NCBI GenBank assembly: GCA_028564675.1
Contig: JAOVVO010000137.1
Span: 62,001-126,000 of the forward strand
DNA from: Onchocerca lupi
Taxonomy: Eukaryota; Nematoda; Chromadorea; Rhabditida; Onchocercidae
DNA length: 64,000 nucleotides
Direction: 5' to 3'
Below the pieces are notes generated by a model. It worked only from the letters and a program-made list of their open reading frames with translations, ran no database searches and was not told where the DNA came from. Each line of letters begins with the position of its first letter. The first letter of the stretch is position 1. Position numbers and translations under genes: made by a program. Below are positions 38,491-51,570 of the stretch, piece after piece.

Positions 38491-38799
38491 TCAAGGGTAC
38501 ACTATAACCTTTCGTACTTTTGCATCCGTTGATGAACTCATCTGATATATTACTTCCACCAACAACAAATGTCCACGGGGGTTAAACGAATGCAGGGTGA
38601 GAAATATCAATGAGGCTGACAATAAAACATTCTTTCTCTCACCGATCGCATATTTGTCCGATACAGACGATTCATAGCGGTGGTATAATAATGCCGGTTG
38701 CATGTTTACTACTTCTTTGTTTACAATATACTCCTTGATGATGAGAAACAACAATCTATTCTGCCAATATCTGTCATCGTTGTCAATAACAGCAACATA
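38491..38799 (-). CDS. Candidate exon of an unrecognised or decayed gene
   Basis: On the minus strand a strong acceptor (CGTTTTGCAG, just above 38799) is followed by 102 open codons in phase 0, then a stop at 38493-38491; a possible donor (AAG|GTTATA) precedes the stop. The peptide begins YVAVIDNDDRYWQNRLLFLI. The block is richer in G+C than its neighbours. The start faintly recalls the DxDD segment of family-2 glycosyltransferases, but this is weak. A different frame becomes protein-like in the second half (TFVVGGSNISDEFINGCKS), hinting at a frameshift and a pseudogene. No partner exons were found. Confidence 0.3.
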   Translation of the reverse strand, partial: YVAVIDNDDRYWQNRLLFLIIKEYIVNKEVVNMQPALLYHRYESSVSDKYAIGERKNVLLSASLIFLTLHSFNPRGHLLLVEVIYQMSSSTDAKVRKVIVYP

Positions 38800-39016
38800 C
38801 TGCAAAACGATAAACAGAACAATCTGAACCTAAATTAGACATTTTCCTTAATGACCAATGAAACGTAGAGGCATTATTTTCTTGAATATAGTGATTAATT
38901 TCCTTGAATATATGACAATAGCATGAAGATACAGACTGAAAGGGGCAGATTAAACTCTTGATGATCGCTTAACTTATCACGATAATGATGATTTTGAAGA
39001 TAAAGCGATAAAAATG

Positions 39017-39076
<60 letters not shown>

Positions 39077-39716
39077 ATCTATAATATATATTAACGATCA
39101 TATCGAATATGCAAATCTGTATTATAACAAAAACGCATTCCATCAAAGCTTAAGCAATCGTGATCATACATATAATCACTGTGAAGAAAAAAAAAACCAT
39201 CAAAACACTGAAAAATTGCAAAATATTTGATAAAATTGAGAAGCATATACAACAAATATTATACAGTGATGGATGAGCACAATTATTTTACTAATATTTG
39301 AGATTGTACTGAAGGTCAGAATTCAAAAAAAGAAGCTGCTAAATTAAATTATGCAAAACATTCTGCCAATGCAAATAATTGAATATTGCTTTCACTTATT
39401 TCGAAATTCTTTTTTTGAGATAACAAAAAACTGCTCACTTGCATATGAGCAATAAATTTATAAATCAATGCTTTAATTTAATTGTGCATTTTATAAAGTT
39501 GCTTATCATTAATAAATCATCATATTTAATGTAATGCCTGCATAACCTATCAAATATAAACATATATATATATGTTTATTTTTTGTTCAGATTTTAATCC
39601 TAATATAAAATTAAGCAGCAACTTGAAAATTTCATTTATCAGCTGCATAGTTGGCGTGAAAGTTATCATAAATAACTGAAACCTTCAATCAACAATTATA
39701 TAAAATATTATTTAAG
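38800..39716. other. Intergenic with very long A tract
   Basis: Contains the A57 run. TTTATT at 39575-39580 is a plausible poly(A) signal (AATAAA on the minus strand) for the ACSF3 gene. Otherwise nothing seen. Confidence 0.5.
39017..39073. repeat. Uninterrupted A57 homopolymer
   Basis: Fifty-seven consecutive A on the plus strand, the longest pure run in the window. It is not downstream of any plus-strand gene copy, so I do not read it as a retrocopy tail. Length may be inexact in an assembly. Confidence 0.9.
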
Positions 39717-42700
39717 CTATTGAGTGCAAAATAAATTGTGATATCGTTCTCTAAGAATATTTTTCTGTACTTTCCCCATCGCATTCCTTGGCAATTGATC
39801 AAGACAAAGAAAACGTTTTGGTACTTTGTAACTAGCAAGTTTTGTATGAAGGATACGGATCGCTTCAGATTCGTGCAAAAATGCATGACTACCTGAATGT
39901 GGTACATAAACTGCCAATACTGCTTCACCAAAATCATGATGTGGAATACCTGAAGACAAACTACACAGCACATAATCAAACTGAATATTATAAGCGTGCA
40001 CGCATGGATCTTTCCTATTGCATTTTTTCATTCATACTGTCAAAACTGATCTATATGAATAAGATTAACATTCTCATAAAGAATATACATAAATGTAGCG
40101 CAAAAGTTATCCAACCACATTTTCATTATCAATATAACTTCACGTAGCTCCGATGAAAAATCAAGCAAATAATGGAATAAATGACCAATAAAATGAATTT
40201 GTACCAATAACAAATAGAAACGTCTTACTAAAAGTTCGAGAATGGTGAATTTCATTCTTTTATATTTCATAAAAGGATATTAGCGCAAAACTTAAAGAAC
40301 CAAAAAGGATTGCAGAAAAAAGAATCCCATGCTATTTAACGATATTTCGATACTACAGATCAAAAAAAATAAATAATGACTTACCTATTACAGCTGATTC
40401 CAATATATGCGGTAAAGAATCTATAGCATCTTCTACTTCCTTCGGATAAACGTTTAATCCACCGCTTATAATCAAATCATTTGCACGACCTTGTAACCAT
40501 AAGTAACCTTTAAACATATACTAAATTGATGGAAGCCGATAAGCAAAAATGAGACGTTTTTAACAGTTAATTCCTAAAAAACATATTATCATGGAACATT
40601 CAACGAATGACGACATCAAATATTAAATTATGCAAGATAAAAATATTATCATTCATTTTCAACTGAGATGAGAAAATAATCACTATAAAAACGGTTTCAG
40701 ATGAATATACTACTTTAATGGTATTTTTTCTTATAAGGAAATTAAAAAATTCTATCGAAAAAAAATAAATAAAGGATCTCTCATATCAATCTGTTAGATT
40801 TTAAATTTAAAGAAAGTTTCGGTTGCATAAAATTTTGTACAGACCAAAATTTACCATCGTCATCAATTTTACCAACATCGCCAGTACTGAAAAATCCGTC
40901 TTCAGTAAAAACTTTTCGTGTGGTTTTCTCATTTTTCCAGTAACCCAAAAATAAGCTCGGAAGACGGATCTGCACTATACCATCTTCAGTTGTACGAATC
41001 TATAATGCAAATTCGTTAGATTTCAATTTTTAACAATTAAAGAATAATGATTGCAATACAGCATTAAACGACCTAAACTATTGACTACAAAACTTTGATA
41101 TTAATAATCTCCGTCATAATCGCATATAGATTTATGTATATTACAATAAATTATTTCTCAAAAAAACTTAGTCTACAAATCATTTATTAGTTTCATTACC
41201 TTAAAAAAAAAAAAGAAAAAAAAAAAGAACAGAGATTTTTTCTCCATTATTTAAAATTCATCATTAGGGTGAAAGTTATGTTGTAAATAACGGTTGCACG
41301 CAACTAAATTTGCTATTAGGAGTCTTTTTTAGAAAAGTCGCAACTCCTACTAAGAAAAAAAGCGAATAATAAAGAATGATCCATTTTCGATTTTATTTTT
41401 TCGCATAAACGGTATTACAAAGAAATATACACACGAAGTGAAAGAGGAAAAGAAAAGCTTACATCGCCACCTGGTAAAACTTTCCCAACAGAACCTTTTC
41501 TACGATCATTGTAGAGATTGGTTGTAATTACACCTGCTGAAAACTATATTTAAGTCGGAATTATAAGTGATCTGACATATTTAGAGCAGCTGTTATAAAC
41601 CACTCATTAATAATGATTCCGTCCAAGTCGTCAATAACTGCTGCTATCTTCTGCCAAAATTGTGCTGCATGTATCAATTCAGGAGTTTATGAATTTTACA
41701 TATATTTACAATCTTTTCGGAGTACTATGACAATACTCTTCATTTGGATATAAATTATGATATCATTTTTTCATTGCCACTAATCTTTATCTATACATGA
41801 CAAATTTCCATATTAAGGAATAGGATAATCAAATCTTTCGTCATTATATTATTTCTTCTCTTCCATTAACGATGTTGTCCGCTAATTGTTTTTTCAGACA
41901 AAATTACACTATCATCAATCTATATGACAGTGATAAAATTGTATAGAAAACCTGCAGTAGATGTTTTATTGTAAGCCTGTTATAACTCAGTAATATCTAA
42001 AATGATCTCCGTCACTACAGCAAGATAAGTACAACAATTAGTCATAAAGTGTATCCAAGGAGGAGAAAGAAATAATGGAATTAGAGAAATTATTTAACTA
42101 TAAGTGACAGAACGAATAAATCCTAAATACAATATATTCAATAATACAAAAAACAACCTTCGGTCATGCCATAACGTTCTAGTATTTCATGTCCAGTTCG
42201 TAGGTTGAAATCTTCCCATAATACTGTGGATAAAGGAGCACTCCCACTTATAAATAGACGAATATTTTTTGCCAGATTTTTTCCGAAATTGTTTCTTTGC
42301 AGCAAACGGCTAAATTTTTCAGTAGCAATGATTTAGTAAAATTTTAGATAATTTGATCAAATCCTTCGAAAATTAAAACTTTAGAAAATATATGAAGAAC
42401 AACTAACTTTATTTTCAAGGAAAGATATACTGAAATGTACAAATGCAAGAAACTAAAACCTATAATATGTTGGGACGCCCATCATGACTGTACATCGAGG
42501 TAACCAACTCAGAGCATCGTTTACATCAAATTTCGGTCTAGAAAATTTATTTATGAAGCTGAGATAATTTTTCATAAATCTTTTAAAACTAAAGAGATAA
42601 ATCTCACAGTTTTTATTTTTTTGCTTTTTTTGTTAATAAAAGATAATTCCAAGACCACTTCTGCACATCAAAGATAGATAAGTGACGTGAAATGAGATCA

Positions 42701-44153
42701 AATAAAACCTACTGTTACCTGAAAATTACACTGGATTTTGTGAATAGACTACAATTGAGACTTATGAACATTCCATGTATATGATCAAACGGAAGCATAT
42801 GGAGTAGCACATCTTTCTGTGAAAATTTCCACATATCTATTAGTGTTTCTGCATTCCATGTGAGACCACCATGGCTTAGCATTGCGCCTTTTGGTAAACC
42901 TACATTTTTTTTTCTCTTTTACTTACATTCCTAAACATCTGATATATTTTAAAACTGTGACCAAAAAGGAAAATAATCTGCAATTTTTTTTCTTACTTTT
43001 CTAAATATAAGATGCTGGAACAAACCTGTGGTCCCCGCAGTATAGCAAATACATGCAATATCATCAGGATTCACACATTCTATGCCATAGTCAGGTTTCA
43101 TTTGCCGACTTTTGTCGAATAAGGTCGTAGAATCTATGACATGTTCAATCTTGTTCGCAAAAATCTCGTCTTGTTTGATATTACAACTAACAAATAAATG
43201 GGGATCACTATCCTGAAATGCAATAAGTATTAACGCTGGTTTTTTAATGAAGATTTTTCTGCAGTTTCTAATAATAAAATTTTTGCTTAAAAGTCAGTTT
43301 TCTAGATATCACACAAAAATGCCATAAAGATCATCTGCGACCATTCAGAGTAACAAATTTTCTCAACAACAGTGGAACTGCAAACCAGGAAAGATCGCAT
43401 GAAAATTGTAGCGACATTGCATCTGATTTACCAATAAACAAGAAACTTATTAATAACTAACCAGTAGCAAAAAACACTACTAACTTCGACAAAATAGATG
43501 GTTTCTGCCATTGTATAGATTGGACTTAAAGGTACATAAATAGCCCCAAGTCGTACTATGGCCAGATAAAGGACTAAACTGTCGATAGATTTCTCAATTC
43601 GGCTCAGTACTCTATCGCCGCGCTGAAAAGCGATAGATACGAAAATGCAATTTGTTTAATAGCAAACTGGTTTTTCTGATGCGAACAAAACGATGTGAAG
43701 AAAAAAGAATATCCGTTGTATTCAAGATTGAAATTGCCGGGAAGCCAAGAACTCGATTAGGGTCATGAAATTTAGAATAAAATGATGCATCATTTCGTGT
43801 TTGTCAGCAATTATAGAGTAAATTTATTCGGACGTTGTTAAGTTACTGCGGCAAAAATTTGAATTCGTTAACTTCTTCATTTAGTTTAATATGAATACAA
43901 ATAAACGACATACACTGAGTCCATATGTAGTATGAAGAAGTGCCACCATCGAACCAACATACTTTGACAGATTTCCATAGTTTAGTCTAACAGAATCACT
44001 AAGAATTAGTGCAGTTTGTGTCGCATGATTCCCAGATGCATCCAAACCCATATGATAAGTAATATTGTTTTGTGCCGTCGACATCGATTGCTTCAAAAAT
44101 ATCGAATAACTTCTAGCTCGAATAATTTGTAGTGCACGATAGGTTGCTATCAT
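39717..44153 (-). CDS. ACSF3: ACSF3-type acyl/malonyl-CoA synthetase (516 aa)
   Basis: Ten exons on the minus strand: 44153-43914, 43622-43485, 43212-43026, 42899-42719, 42537-42460, 42309-42158, 41536-41463, 40999-40855, 40507-40385 and 39949-39717 (TAG), all in phase. It is an AMP-forming adenylating enzyme: P-loop YTAGTTGLPKG at 183-193, ERYGMTE at 319-325, STGDVGKIDDDGYLW with D391, the hinge QGRANDLIISGG, and the catalytic lysine K499 in LPRNAMGKVQK. The N-terminus (MIATYRALQIIRARSYS) is basic and hydroxylated without acids, as in a mitochondrial presequence. ACSF3 makes malonyl-CoA from malonate for mitochondrial fatty-acid synthesis. Overall order and length fit ACSF3 best, but substrate cannot be proved from sequence. 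A TTTTTTTCATCTTCAG acceptor just 5' of the ATG may be a spliced-leader site. Confidence 0.88.
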
Positions 44154-44250
44154 TTTGAAATGATATCTGAAGATGAAAAAAAATTTAGCGAAAAAATAAG
44201 AACAATTACGCAATGATGTTTTGCATACTATTTACTAGCTGTTCAGCTAT
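44154..44250. promoter_or_regulatory. Short 5' region of ACSF3 next to a repeat
   Basis: Only about 100 bp separate the ACSF3 start codon from the repeat at 44251. CATCTTCAG on the minus strand ends 14 bases before the ATG and fits a trans-splice or 5' UTR splice acceptor. The repeat therefore sits in or next to the promoter. Confidence 0.4.
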
Positions 44251-44900
44251 TCTATATAAATAAAAATGTCCGCTCACTTCCTTTTACCTATCATTGGTGG
44301 ACAGGTAAAAAAAGGTAGGTATATCTATGTAAAAACATATTCGAATGACTATTATTTCAAAATTTTAAATCAATCGGTGAAGAACTTGAAACACTGCATC
44401 AAAAGCCACAACGAACATTTACATTTTTATTTATATAGATTTGTCGATTGTTATCTAACGGTGAATCAATGATTGTTTGACCTCGCTTCAAAATTTCAAA
44501 TAAATCAGTGAAGAACTTGAAACATTGCATCAAAAGCTTCAACGAACAGTTAAATTTTTATTTATATAGATTTGTCGATTGTTGTCTAGCGGTGAATCAA
44601 CGATTGGTTGACCTCACTTTGTTTATATATTAATCGAGATGTTTTGGCGGGAAACATGTTTATCCTTATCAATGACTGATTGGCCTCTTTTTTGTTTATC
44701 TGTTAATCGGTGTGTTTTGGCGGGAAACATGTTTGTCCTAGACAGGTAAAAAAAAAGTAAGTATATCTATGTTGAAACAAATGCCTATTTGAATGCATCG
44801 CTGTATCAAAACTTCAAATTAATCGGTGAGGCTTCATTGTGGCTTTTGACGTGTCGAAAGCTACAAAGAAAATTCGCATTTTTATTTGTTTTATAGATTA
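44251..44900. mobile_element. Composite repeat of the same family as at 16.3-17.3 kb
   Basis: TCTATATAAATAAAAATGT at 44251-44269 recurs reversed at 44421-44439, giving a 189-bp unit with 19-base perfect inverted ends. Related right ends follow at about 44550-44570 and 44880-44899, so three elements or fragments lie head to tail. A segment of about 130 bp (GTCGATTGTT..., GGTGAATCAA...) is directly duplicated (44441 and 44572 onward). A second segment with TGTTTTGGCGGGAAACATG occurs twice (about 44640 and 44708). Matching words occur in the 16-kb element. No coding capacity. Confidence 0.7.
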
Positions 44901-45913
44901 TCAAGCCTTATGTCGTCACATTCCGGGTTAAGATTATAGCATGGTGTGCTGGTTTTCGCATCCTGAAGCCAGAAGAATAGCTGGTAAGATTACGTTCTTT
45001 ATTTAAATGTTATTAAATAATTATTAGTATTATTATCCATATCAATACTGTCATTAGTCGATATCAGTATCAGTATCACTAATATCTATAGCATTTGAAG
45101 AGAATTTAACGAAAAGAAAAATCATAGTGAAGCATAATTAAAATGAAGTTATAGTGAATTGCGATAGCTGATAAGGAAATGCATTTGTGATAAAATGATG
45201 TTACATGTTTAAAAATATAATCTATCATAAGACTATGGTTGAATTGATACGATCTGGAATCATATCATATTTTGAAGTATTACTTACTGCTATCATTATC
45301 AAACCTAATAAGTAACGATTATCTTAAACTATATTTTCTTATATGCAAAATCATTGTTTATTCGAATTGTAAAATCATTGTTCACTCAAATTTTCAAACA
45401 GTAACTCTCAGAAAAGTTGCAGATAAGTATGTATGTCAGCAGATGAACATGTGACTAAACTGAGATATTGAATAACAATTAATCACACTGAACAGTGGTT
45501 TAAGATATGGAATAGATACCAAATACCTTTAAACTATCACGAACTGAAAAACAAAAAGGACGAGTCGCGACATGAGCATGAGCCCGACAGAAAGTATTTT
45601 GACATTGTCATTCATTTCGTTTCTACTTTTGTTCTTTATGATATTGTCGTTTGCTGATGTCATTTTCAATCAAATTTTTAATTTTTGGAATTTAATTTTT
45701 AAAAAATTAAACGACCGGAAGAATTCCTTCTTTGAATTCTGTCCACATATCAGATGGCAACAAATTTGTCCTTTTCGATATACGTATCTTATCCGTATTC
45801 ATATTAATGAAAGAATCATATTCTGTTATACATACTTCATATTTCAGAATTCTGTTTTAAAAAATGCAGAATAGTTTTGATTCAATTTGTTCAGCACAGT
45901 TTGTCACTACAAA
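44901..45913. other. Region upstream of the JTB gene
   Basis: About 1 kb. A 100-codon hydrophobic frame (45572-45874, starts MSMSPTESILTLSFISF) begins like a signal peptide but has no splice or family support. It probably contains the JTB promoter. Confidence 0.4.
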
Positions 45914-47744
45914 TGATATTTGAATCGTTGATCAGTCGACGCTTTCTATTACTTAGTGCTGTCGTCACCTTGTAAGTTTTTGTTTGAAATTTGACTACCT
46001 TAGATTACCTGATCTAAAAAGATTTAAATTTTTGGTTCGTCAAATTATTTCATTTCGTTCATTCGCTTGAGGCTTCTACTTAGTTTGAGTTAGCTAATTC
46101 TAACCTGAAAAACAATTTATCATTAGAGTTACGAAAATTTTTATCTCGTTTCGGCAGTTTATGTTATTATAGGCCATTAGCACTTGGAAAAAAACAATTG
46201 TTAAACTTCATAACTTTATAGGCCATTAATTTTAATATTTTCTCGAGAGAATCATGGGATGAAGTATATATATGTGCGTATATATTTCTTTTATCTTGTC
46301 AGTATATATTTCAGATTTGGAAAAATTATGAAGTTTGATAATTACTTCAGCTTTTTTAAATCAAAAAATGGGATTGAGAAAAGAAAAAATATAGACTTTA
46401 TTTTGCGGGTTCCATTTTAATACCGAGAATATTTGCTAGCACAATAGTTGCACATAATTTTCCAGTACCCTAAACGGTAATATGTATTCTATCTCGACAT
46501 TTGAGATATAATGTAAAGCATGAGATGAAACTCAAGCGTGAGTGGAACAAAGAAAAGGTTCTCAAAAAGAAATCCATTTTCAGAGTTACATTTATATTTT
46601 TTGCTTGTATATACCGACTGGAAAATATCTACGATGGCAGTTTTGTGCTAAAAAAGTTCGTTACATGGAATATTCAGCAAAATACGACAAAAAATGTGTC
46701 TCGAGTTACTCAGCCGGTAAGAGTTTATTTAATAGTTTATTGGACCCTAATTTGTATTACTTCATTCATTGGATAAATCGTGAATTTAACTTGAAATAAA
46801 ATCAAACTAATTTTGCGGAAAATAATTATTTGAAATTCAACATGCAAAAATAAGATCCTAGGAAAATACATTTTATTCAGCATACTTTGTATATTTCAAT
46901 TAATTGAACCGATTAAAAAGAAAAAAAATTAAGATCTCTAGCGGAATCACTCAAAAATTACCAGATCATATGTGCTACAAAAATGAACCATTTATCATTC
47001 TGGAAAGCTGCATAGCATGCTCTCAGTTTGAACAGAACGCTGTAAAAACAGGTAATTCATTTATTGATTGAATTGTTTTCATTTTAATTAAACTTCTGGT
47101 CGACGGTATCACCCCATATAAATCACTGAAAGACATTTCATATTTTCCTTCTATTAATAAATAAATCGGCAAATTGAATTAATAGGATTACCAAATAAAA
47201 TATCGTTGCATACTGTAGTAAGATTTGTGGAAATTATGATTATCTGTTGAATTCGAGTAATGATTCTTATTATTAAAAAATAGTCACATTGAGCTATTTA
47301 CTAAAATTCTAATTTAATCTTTAGTAGATTATATTGTGAACTAACTAATTGATTGCTTACTTTCTTGCAAATATAATCTTTTCTGTTCGGAGAAAAAATG
47401 AATTCGGAATAATCCCGGCAGATACTGAAAATATATATGGGAAAGGCCATACTTTTCAAACGAATACTTTTCTGGACATTTTCTAAAGAGTGTTTTGCAA
47501 ATTCTCTCAAGTTTTTGCAGCTTATTGTTTTGAAACTGGTTTCTATGATAAAGTGAATTGTACGCGAAGTAAACGCCTTGGATTGAAGCCTTGCTATAAA
47601 AAGACTAATCGTTCTGCACAATTTAATTTATTTACATTATTCTGTGCTTTCTGTTCTGTTGTTAGTTATAGTCTTGTGAATTGGAGACAAAATGTGCTTC
47701 GCAAACAAGACCTTATGAGAATACAGAATCAACTTAATGCTTAA
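45914..47744 (+). CDS. JTB: JTB-like single-pass membrane protein (130 aa)
   Basis: Three exons: 45914-45972, 46942-47051 and 47521-47744 (TAA), in phase; intron 1 is about 970 bp with a GTAAGT donor and a CTCTAG acceptor. Residues 1-20 (MIFESLISRRFLLLSAVVTF) form a signal peptide. The short ectodomain has the six-cysteine pattern of JTB: C31, then CIACSQFE (C43, C46), C59, TGFYDKVNCTRSKR (C70) and KPCYK (C81), matching human ECSPCSNF...TGYVEKITCSSSKR...SC. A membrane helix follows at about 91-109, then a basic cytoplasmic tail (RQNVLRKQDLMRIQNQL) aligning with the human RQRQLDRKALEKVRKQI. JTB has been linked to cytokinesis and mitochondria in mammals; its molecular role is unclear. The family call is strong; exon 1 is the least certain part. 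AATAAA at 48257-48262. Confidence 0.87.
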
Positions 47745-50700
47745 TTTTTGTATTTGTTTCTCAATCAGTGTGTATTCTTAATAATAGCATTATTTTTTAT
47801 TAGAGAATAGAAATCCTTAAAGAAACTTTTAGATATTAACTGTTGAATTATTCCATTGATAGGTCATTTGTTAATTTGTTGATTTGTTAGTATGTTGTAA
47901 TCATTAGACATAAAAGTGCGAGATTAACTGACATCAACTACATAATATTGAGTCTCGCAACTGTAAATTTTACCAGATATTACATTTATTTCATGTATTA
48001 ATCGAAGGATAACTAGAATTAATAGCGATTGAATGAGAAGTACAAATTCTTACTCTTCTTTTCTTTAATGCATAATTATTCAATTCCCAGAGCCTTTTTC
48101 ATTTTCATTGTAAATATTAACGATTGGTTGTTTTTTGTCATTCGAGCAAGTAATGGCGAAATGTACATTCATATAATTAATAACGAAATATGCATTCACA
48201 GAAATGGTTTTAGTTCTTAAGTTGTATAGTCTGTTAAAATTATTTTATATATGGAATAAAAAGTTGTATTTCAAACGCTGTAACGAATCGTTACTTTTCA
48301 TACATAAACTTGTTATGAGATGACTAATTGATGGAAACTCTAATCTTCCAAAAGCAAAATTTCATGTGTAAATGAATCGGATCATGAAAATGCTATTGTG
48401 CTGACTTTCCAGAACTACTACATATGTTTTTCTTCATTCTCATATTTTTTTAGATTTTAAACATATGTTCAGTTACTCTTTGTCACCGCTCGACCAGTAA
48501 CTAAATTCTCATATAACAAGACGAGAGACCTATATCTTAAGAATTTTGGGAAAATTTCATTTGGAAAAAAATCTTGAGAATAATACCTAATCTTTAATTA
48601 ACCCCAAAAATATCAATTTTTACGTCTTAGTTTCGCAGGAAAGTTCGAAGCATCGCTTTCCTCGATTTCTTTCATTTTTCTTTACCAAGCGACATATAAG
48701 CGCACTTTTTAAGAATACCAATTTTTTTTTTTTTTTTTTCTTTCAGGCATTAATATTCAGTTCCTAGCCACATATCATTTTTCTAGTTTTATTCTAAGTG
48801 CAGCGAATCTTTTGTTCATTATTCATCTTTCTGCACATAAAAAATATTTGATGCTGGACGAACATCAAGTATCGCAGATAACTATAAACTAATTCACATA
48901 GAGAAGAAAGTCAAGTTATTAATAGTAACTAATTGCAAAAAGATCTTATTCAGATGCCCGATGAATTTATTTATAGTTTGTTCTGTTTGTTTACGAAATA
49001 GAAACACATATCTTGCTCGATCGAACAGGTTGATTGAAAATAATGAGCAGCTCTTCTTTTTTATATATATATATAATAAGATAACTTTATAGTTATTTTA
49101 GAATTTAAATTAAAAATTTATGACTGTTCTATCAAGTATCGTCCGAATATCTGAAAAGATTACTTCTCTCATCCGTCTAGTTTCCAATTAAAATAGAACA
49201 TTATATATTAGATATAATGCCTAGAACTGAATTTAGGTTATAATTTCATAAGAGCATAATTTTGAAGATACTGATATTGAAAATTTTTTCTTGCTGAATT
49301 ATCGTTTGTGCTGTTGTCGAAGCTATCTTCGAAATTGGATTGGAACTGAACTGCCGCTGATATTGATATTGAAGACATTAATCTAGCAGAATCGAAAAGC
49401 TCCTTTTTATATGAATAATCTTTGTATTAATAATGAACGGATGCTTAGAATACATTAATCATACAAAAAGATTGCTTATCAAGACAAATGATAAGAGATG
49501 GACAATGCTCACAACAAGTTTCAATCCTTGCAACATTCCTGATAGTGAATATAGATCTCAGCATTTCAAGCGATGCACATAAGCTCGATTAGCAGATCGG
49601 AAAATTAAAGAACGATGATCTTTGTTCCGAGATATGGATAAGTGATTCATTTTTTTTTTTTTTTTTTTTTCATTTATAATAAGCAACATGTGATAACACA
49701 TAAGATATAAATTATGAAATTTGCTAAATTAGTTACTTTCAAAAAATTTCATGGATATTTGAAGAGAAATAAAACTAATCTTTCCTGTGTTATTTTTTGA
49801 AAAATTTGCAGTGAGATTTAATTCTTGAAAGTTTTATGAAAGTTTAAGTTGCCAGATTACACATTTAATTCCATATTGCTTTGTAATACTTTTTTTTTTT
49901 TTATAGACGATTATTTTAATGCCAAGTTCAAGTTCGGCTCTACATAGAGGAAATTATAGCATATGCGAGTATTTATGCGAAAAAATCGGGAAAATAATGA
50001 GTATTTATTAGCCACAGAAACATAAAAGAATATTGATGATAAGCCTAAAAGAAAGAATGAAGAAGAAAAAATCCCGATTTATATGCACGTCGAAAGAGCG
50101 AGAAGTACGTACGTAGATTCTGCTTTGATAAATATAAGAATAATGATGACGTACGTTTCGTTATCGACGTATTCAGATGGTGCAGTGAATTAAAGAAGCG
50201 ATTTTGTTTACACCGCTTCTACTGTTAGCTAACTGAGACTTTTTCTCTTGCGACTTTTTTTTTTCTTTTTTTTCTACCAAAGTCAGAGCAAGATTAATTC
50301 ACCTCTTTATAGTCGGTTAAAAATAACAGAAGTTTAGGTATAACATGTTTTCTTATGGAAGAAAAATTCTGACATGGCAATACGTCTGGAACAATTGAAT
50401 CGAACTAAAAAAACGAATCATTATTCCTTTGAGAGGATAGAAAAAGAAAAAAAAAATGAAATAGATATTTTTCAACCCATAAATTATTGCAAGTGAGTGT
50501 AGAAAAGTTTATGTGATTGAAATAAGACGTAAAATAGTTTCTATCTTATCTAATATGAAGTGATTGGAAAAGAGCATCGTATTTATGAATATAATTTGCA
50601 AAATTACTCCGAAATTATTGAGGTAACAGAGCACAGGATTCATATAACTTATAATTCTTCATCTGATCTCATCTAGTAATTAAAAAAAAATTTTTTTTTT

Positions 50701-51570
50701 TTTGATTTAAAACTTATGAAATGGCTTTATCGAAACTATTAATAAAAGTATTTTTGTTGCTCGAAAGGGCCAGATAATTGATGTATATATCCAAATTATT
50801 ATAAGAAAATTCATAAAATAGCAATGATTAGATAGTCTCGATCTCGATTTCGATAATTTTTCTGTAATTATAAATTGTGGTAGCATCAATGTTCTTCAAT
50901 CAATTTGCTCTGTAGAAATGATATTGGAAAGAAGAAATGAACATTGCATAACACAAATCTCGATCAGACAAATTATGCAATGTTGTATGATTTTCATGAA
51001 ATTGAATGAATTTTTGAATTCATTAGTTGAAGTGATCCGGAGAAAAGTGTTACGGATTTTCAAAATATTTAAATATATTGATGAACAGATATTCTAAATG
51101 TTTTCTCAAATTTTAATATTTTGCTTTTTTATTAATTTTCAATCACATTTGTTTTGTATTTTATTTTCTTAATGCAGCATATAAATGTTGAAATGTGCGA
51201 AAATTGCATTGATACATGAATCGGTTAATATTTCCACGTAGTTCAAGATTTTCTTCAATTATAAAAAATCTTATAAAATTATTTAGAAAGAAAAAAAAAA
51301 AAGGAAATTATTCATTCATATTGGCAAAAATGAATATAAACAACGAAAAAAGATTTGCCGAAAATCTTATTGCTCTTTTCTGCTTTTTGTCTTCTTTTTT
51401 TTTTTCTTTTTTTTTTACAGCTCATTTTCTCTCGTACCATTCAGTATACAATTTTTTCGAACAAAACTTGACAGGAAAACTTGATGATATAATAATAATA
51501 TAGTCATGTCTTAATGAGAAATACACAAGTCAAATAAATGTCATCATCCCAAGATTTATAAAACTTATAA
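47745..51570. other. Intergenic, convergent ends of JTB and ACBP genes
   Basis: About 3.8 kb. Holds the JTB 3' UTR and its probable poly(A) signal. T runs at 48721-48739, 49650-49670 and 50692-50703, AT run near 49064-49074. Open frames here (for example 48029-48220 and 51216-51503) have no splice or protein-like support. Confidence 0.5.

Noticed and set aside
38491..39073. A57 tract as the tail of a processed retrocopy
   Set aside because: The exon-like sequence nearby is on the minus strand, and the A run would have to follow a plus-strand copy; none is seen.
45572..45874. 100-codon hydrophobic frame starting MSMSPTESILTLSF
   Set aside because: Looks like a signal peptide at first, but the rest is AT-rich noise, there is no consistent donor, and JTB exon 1 starts only 40 bp later.
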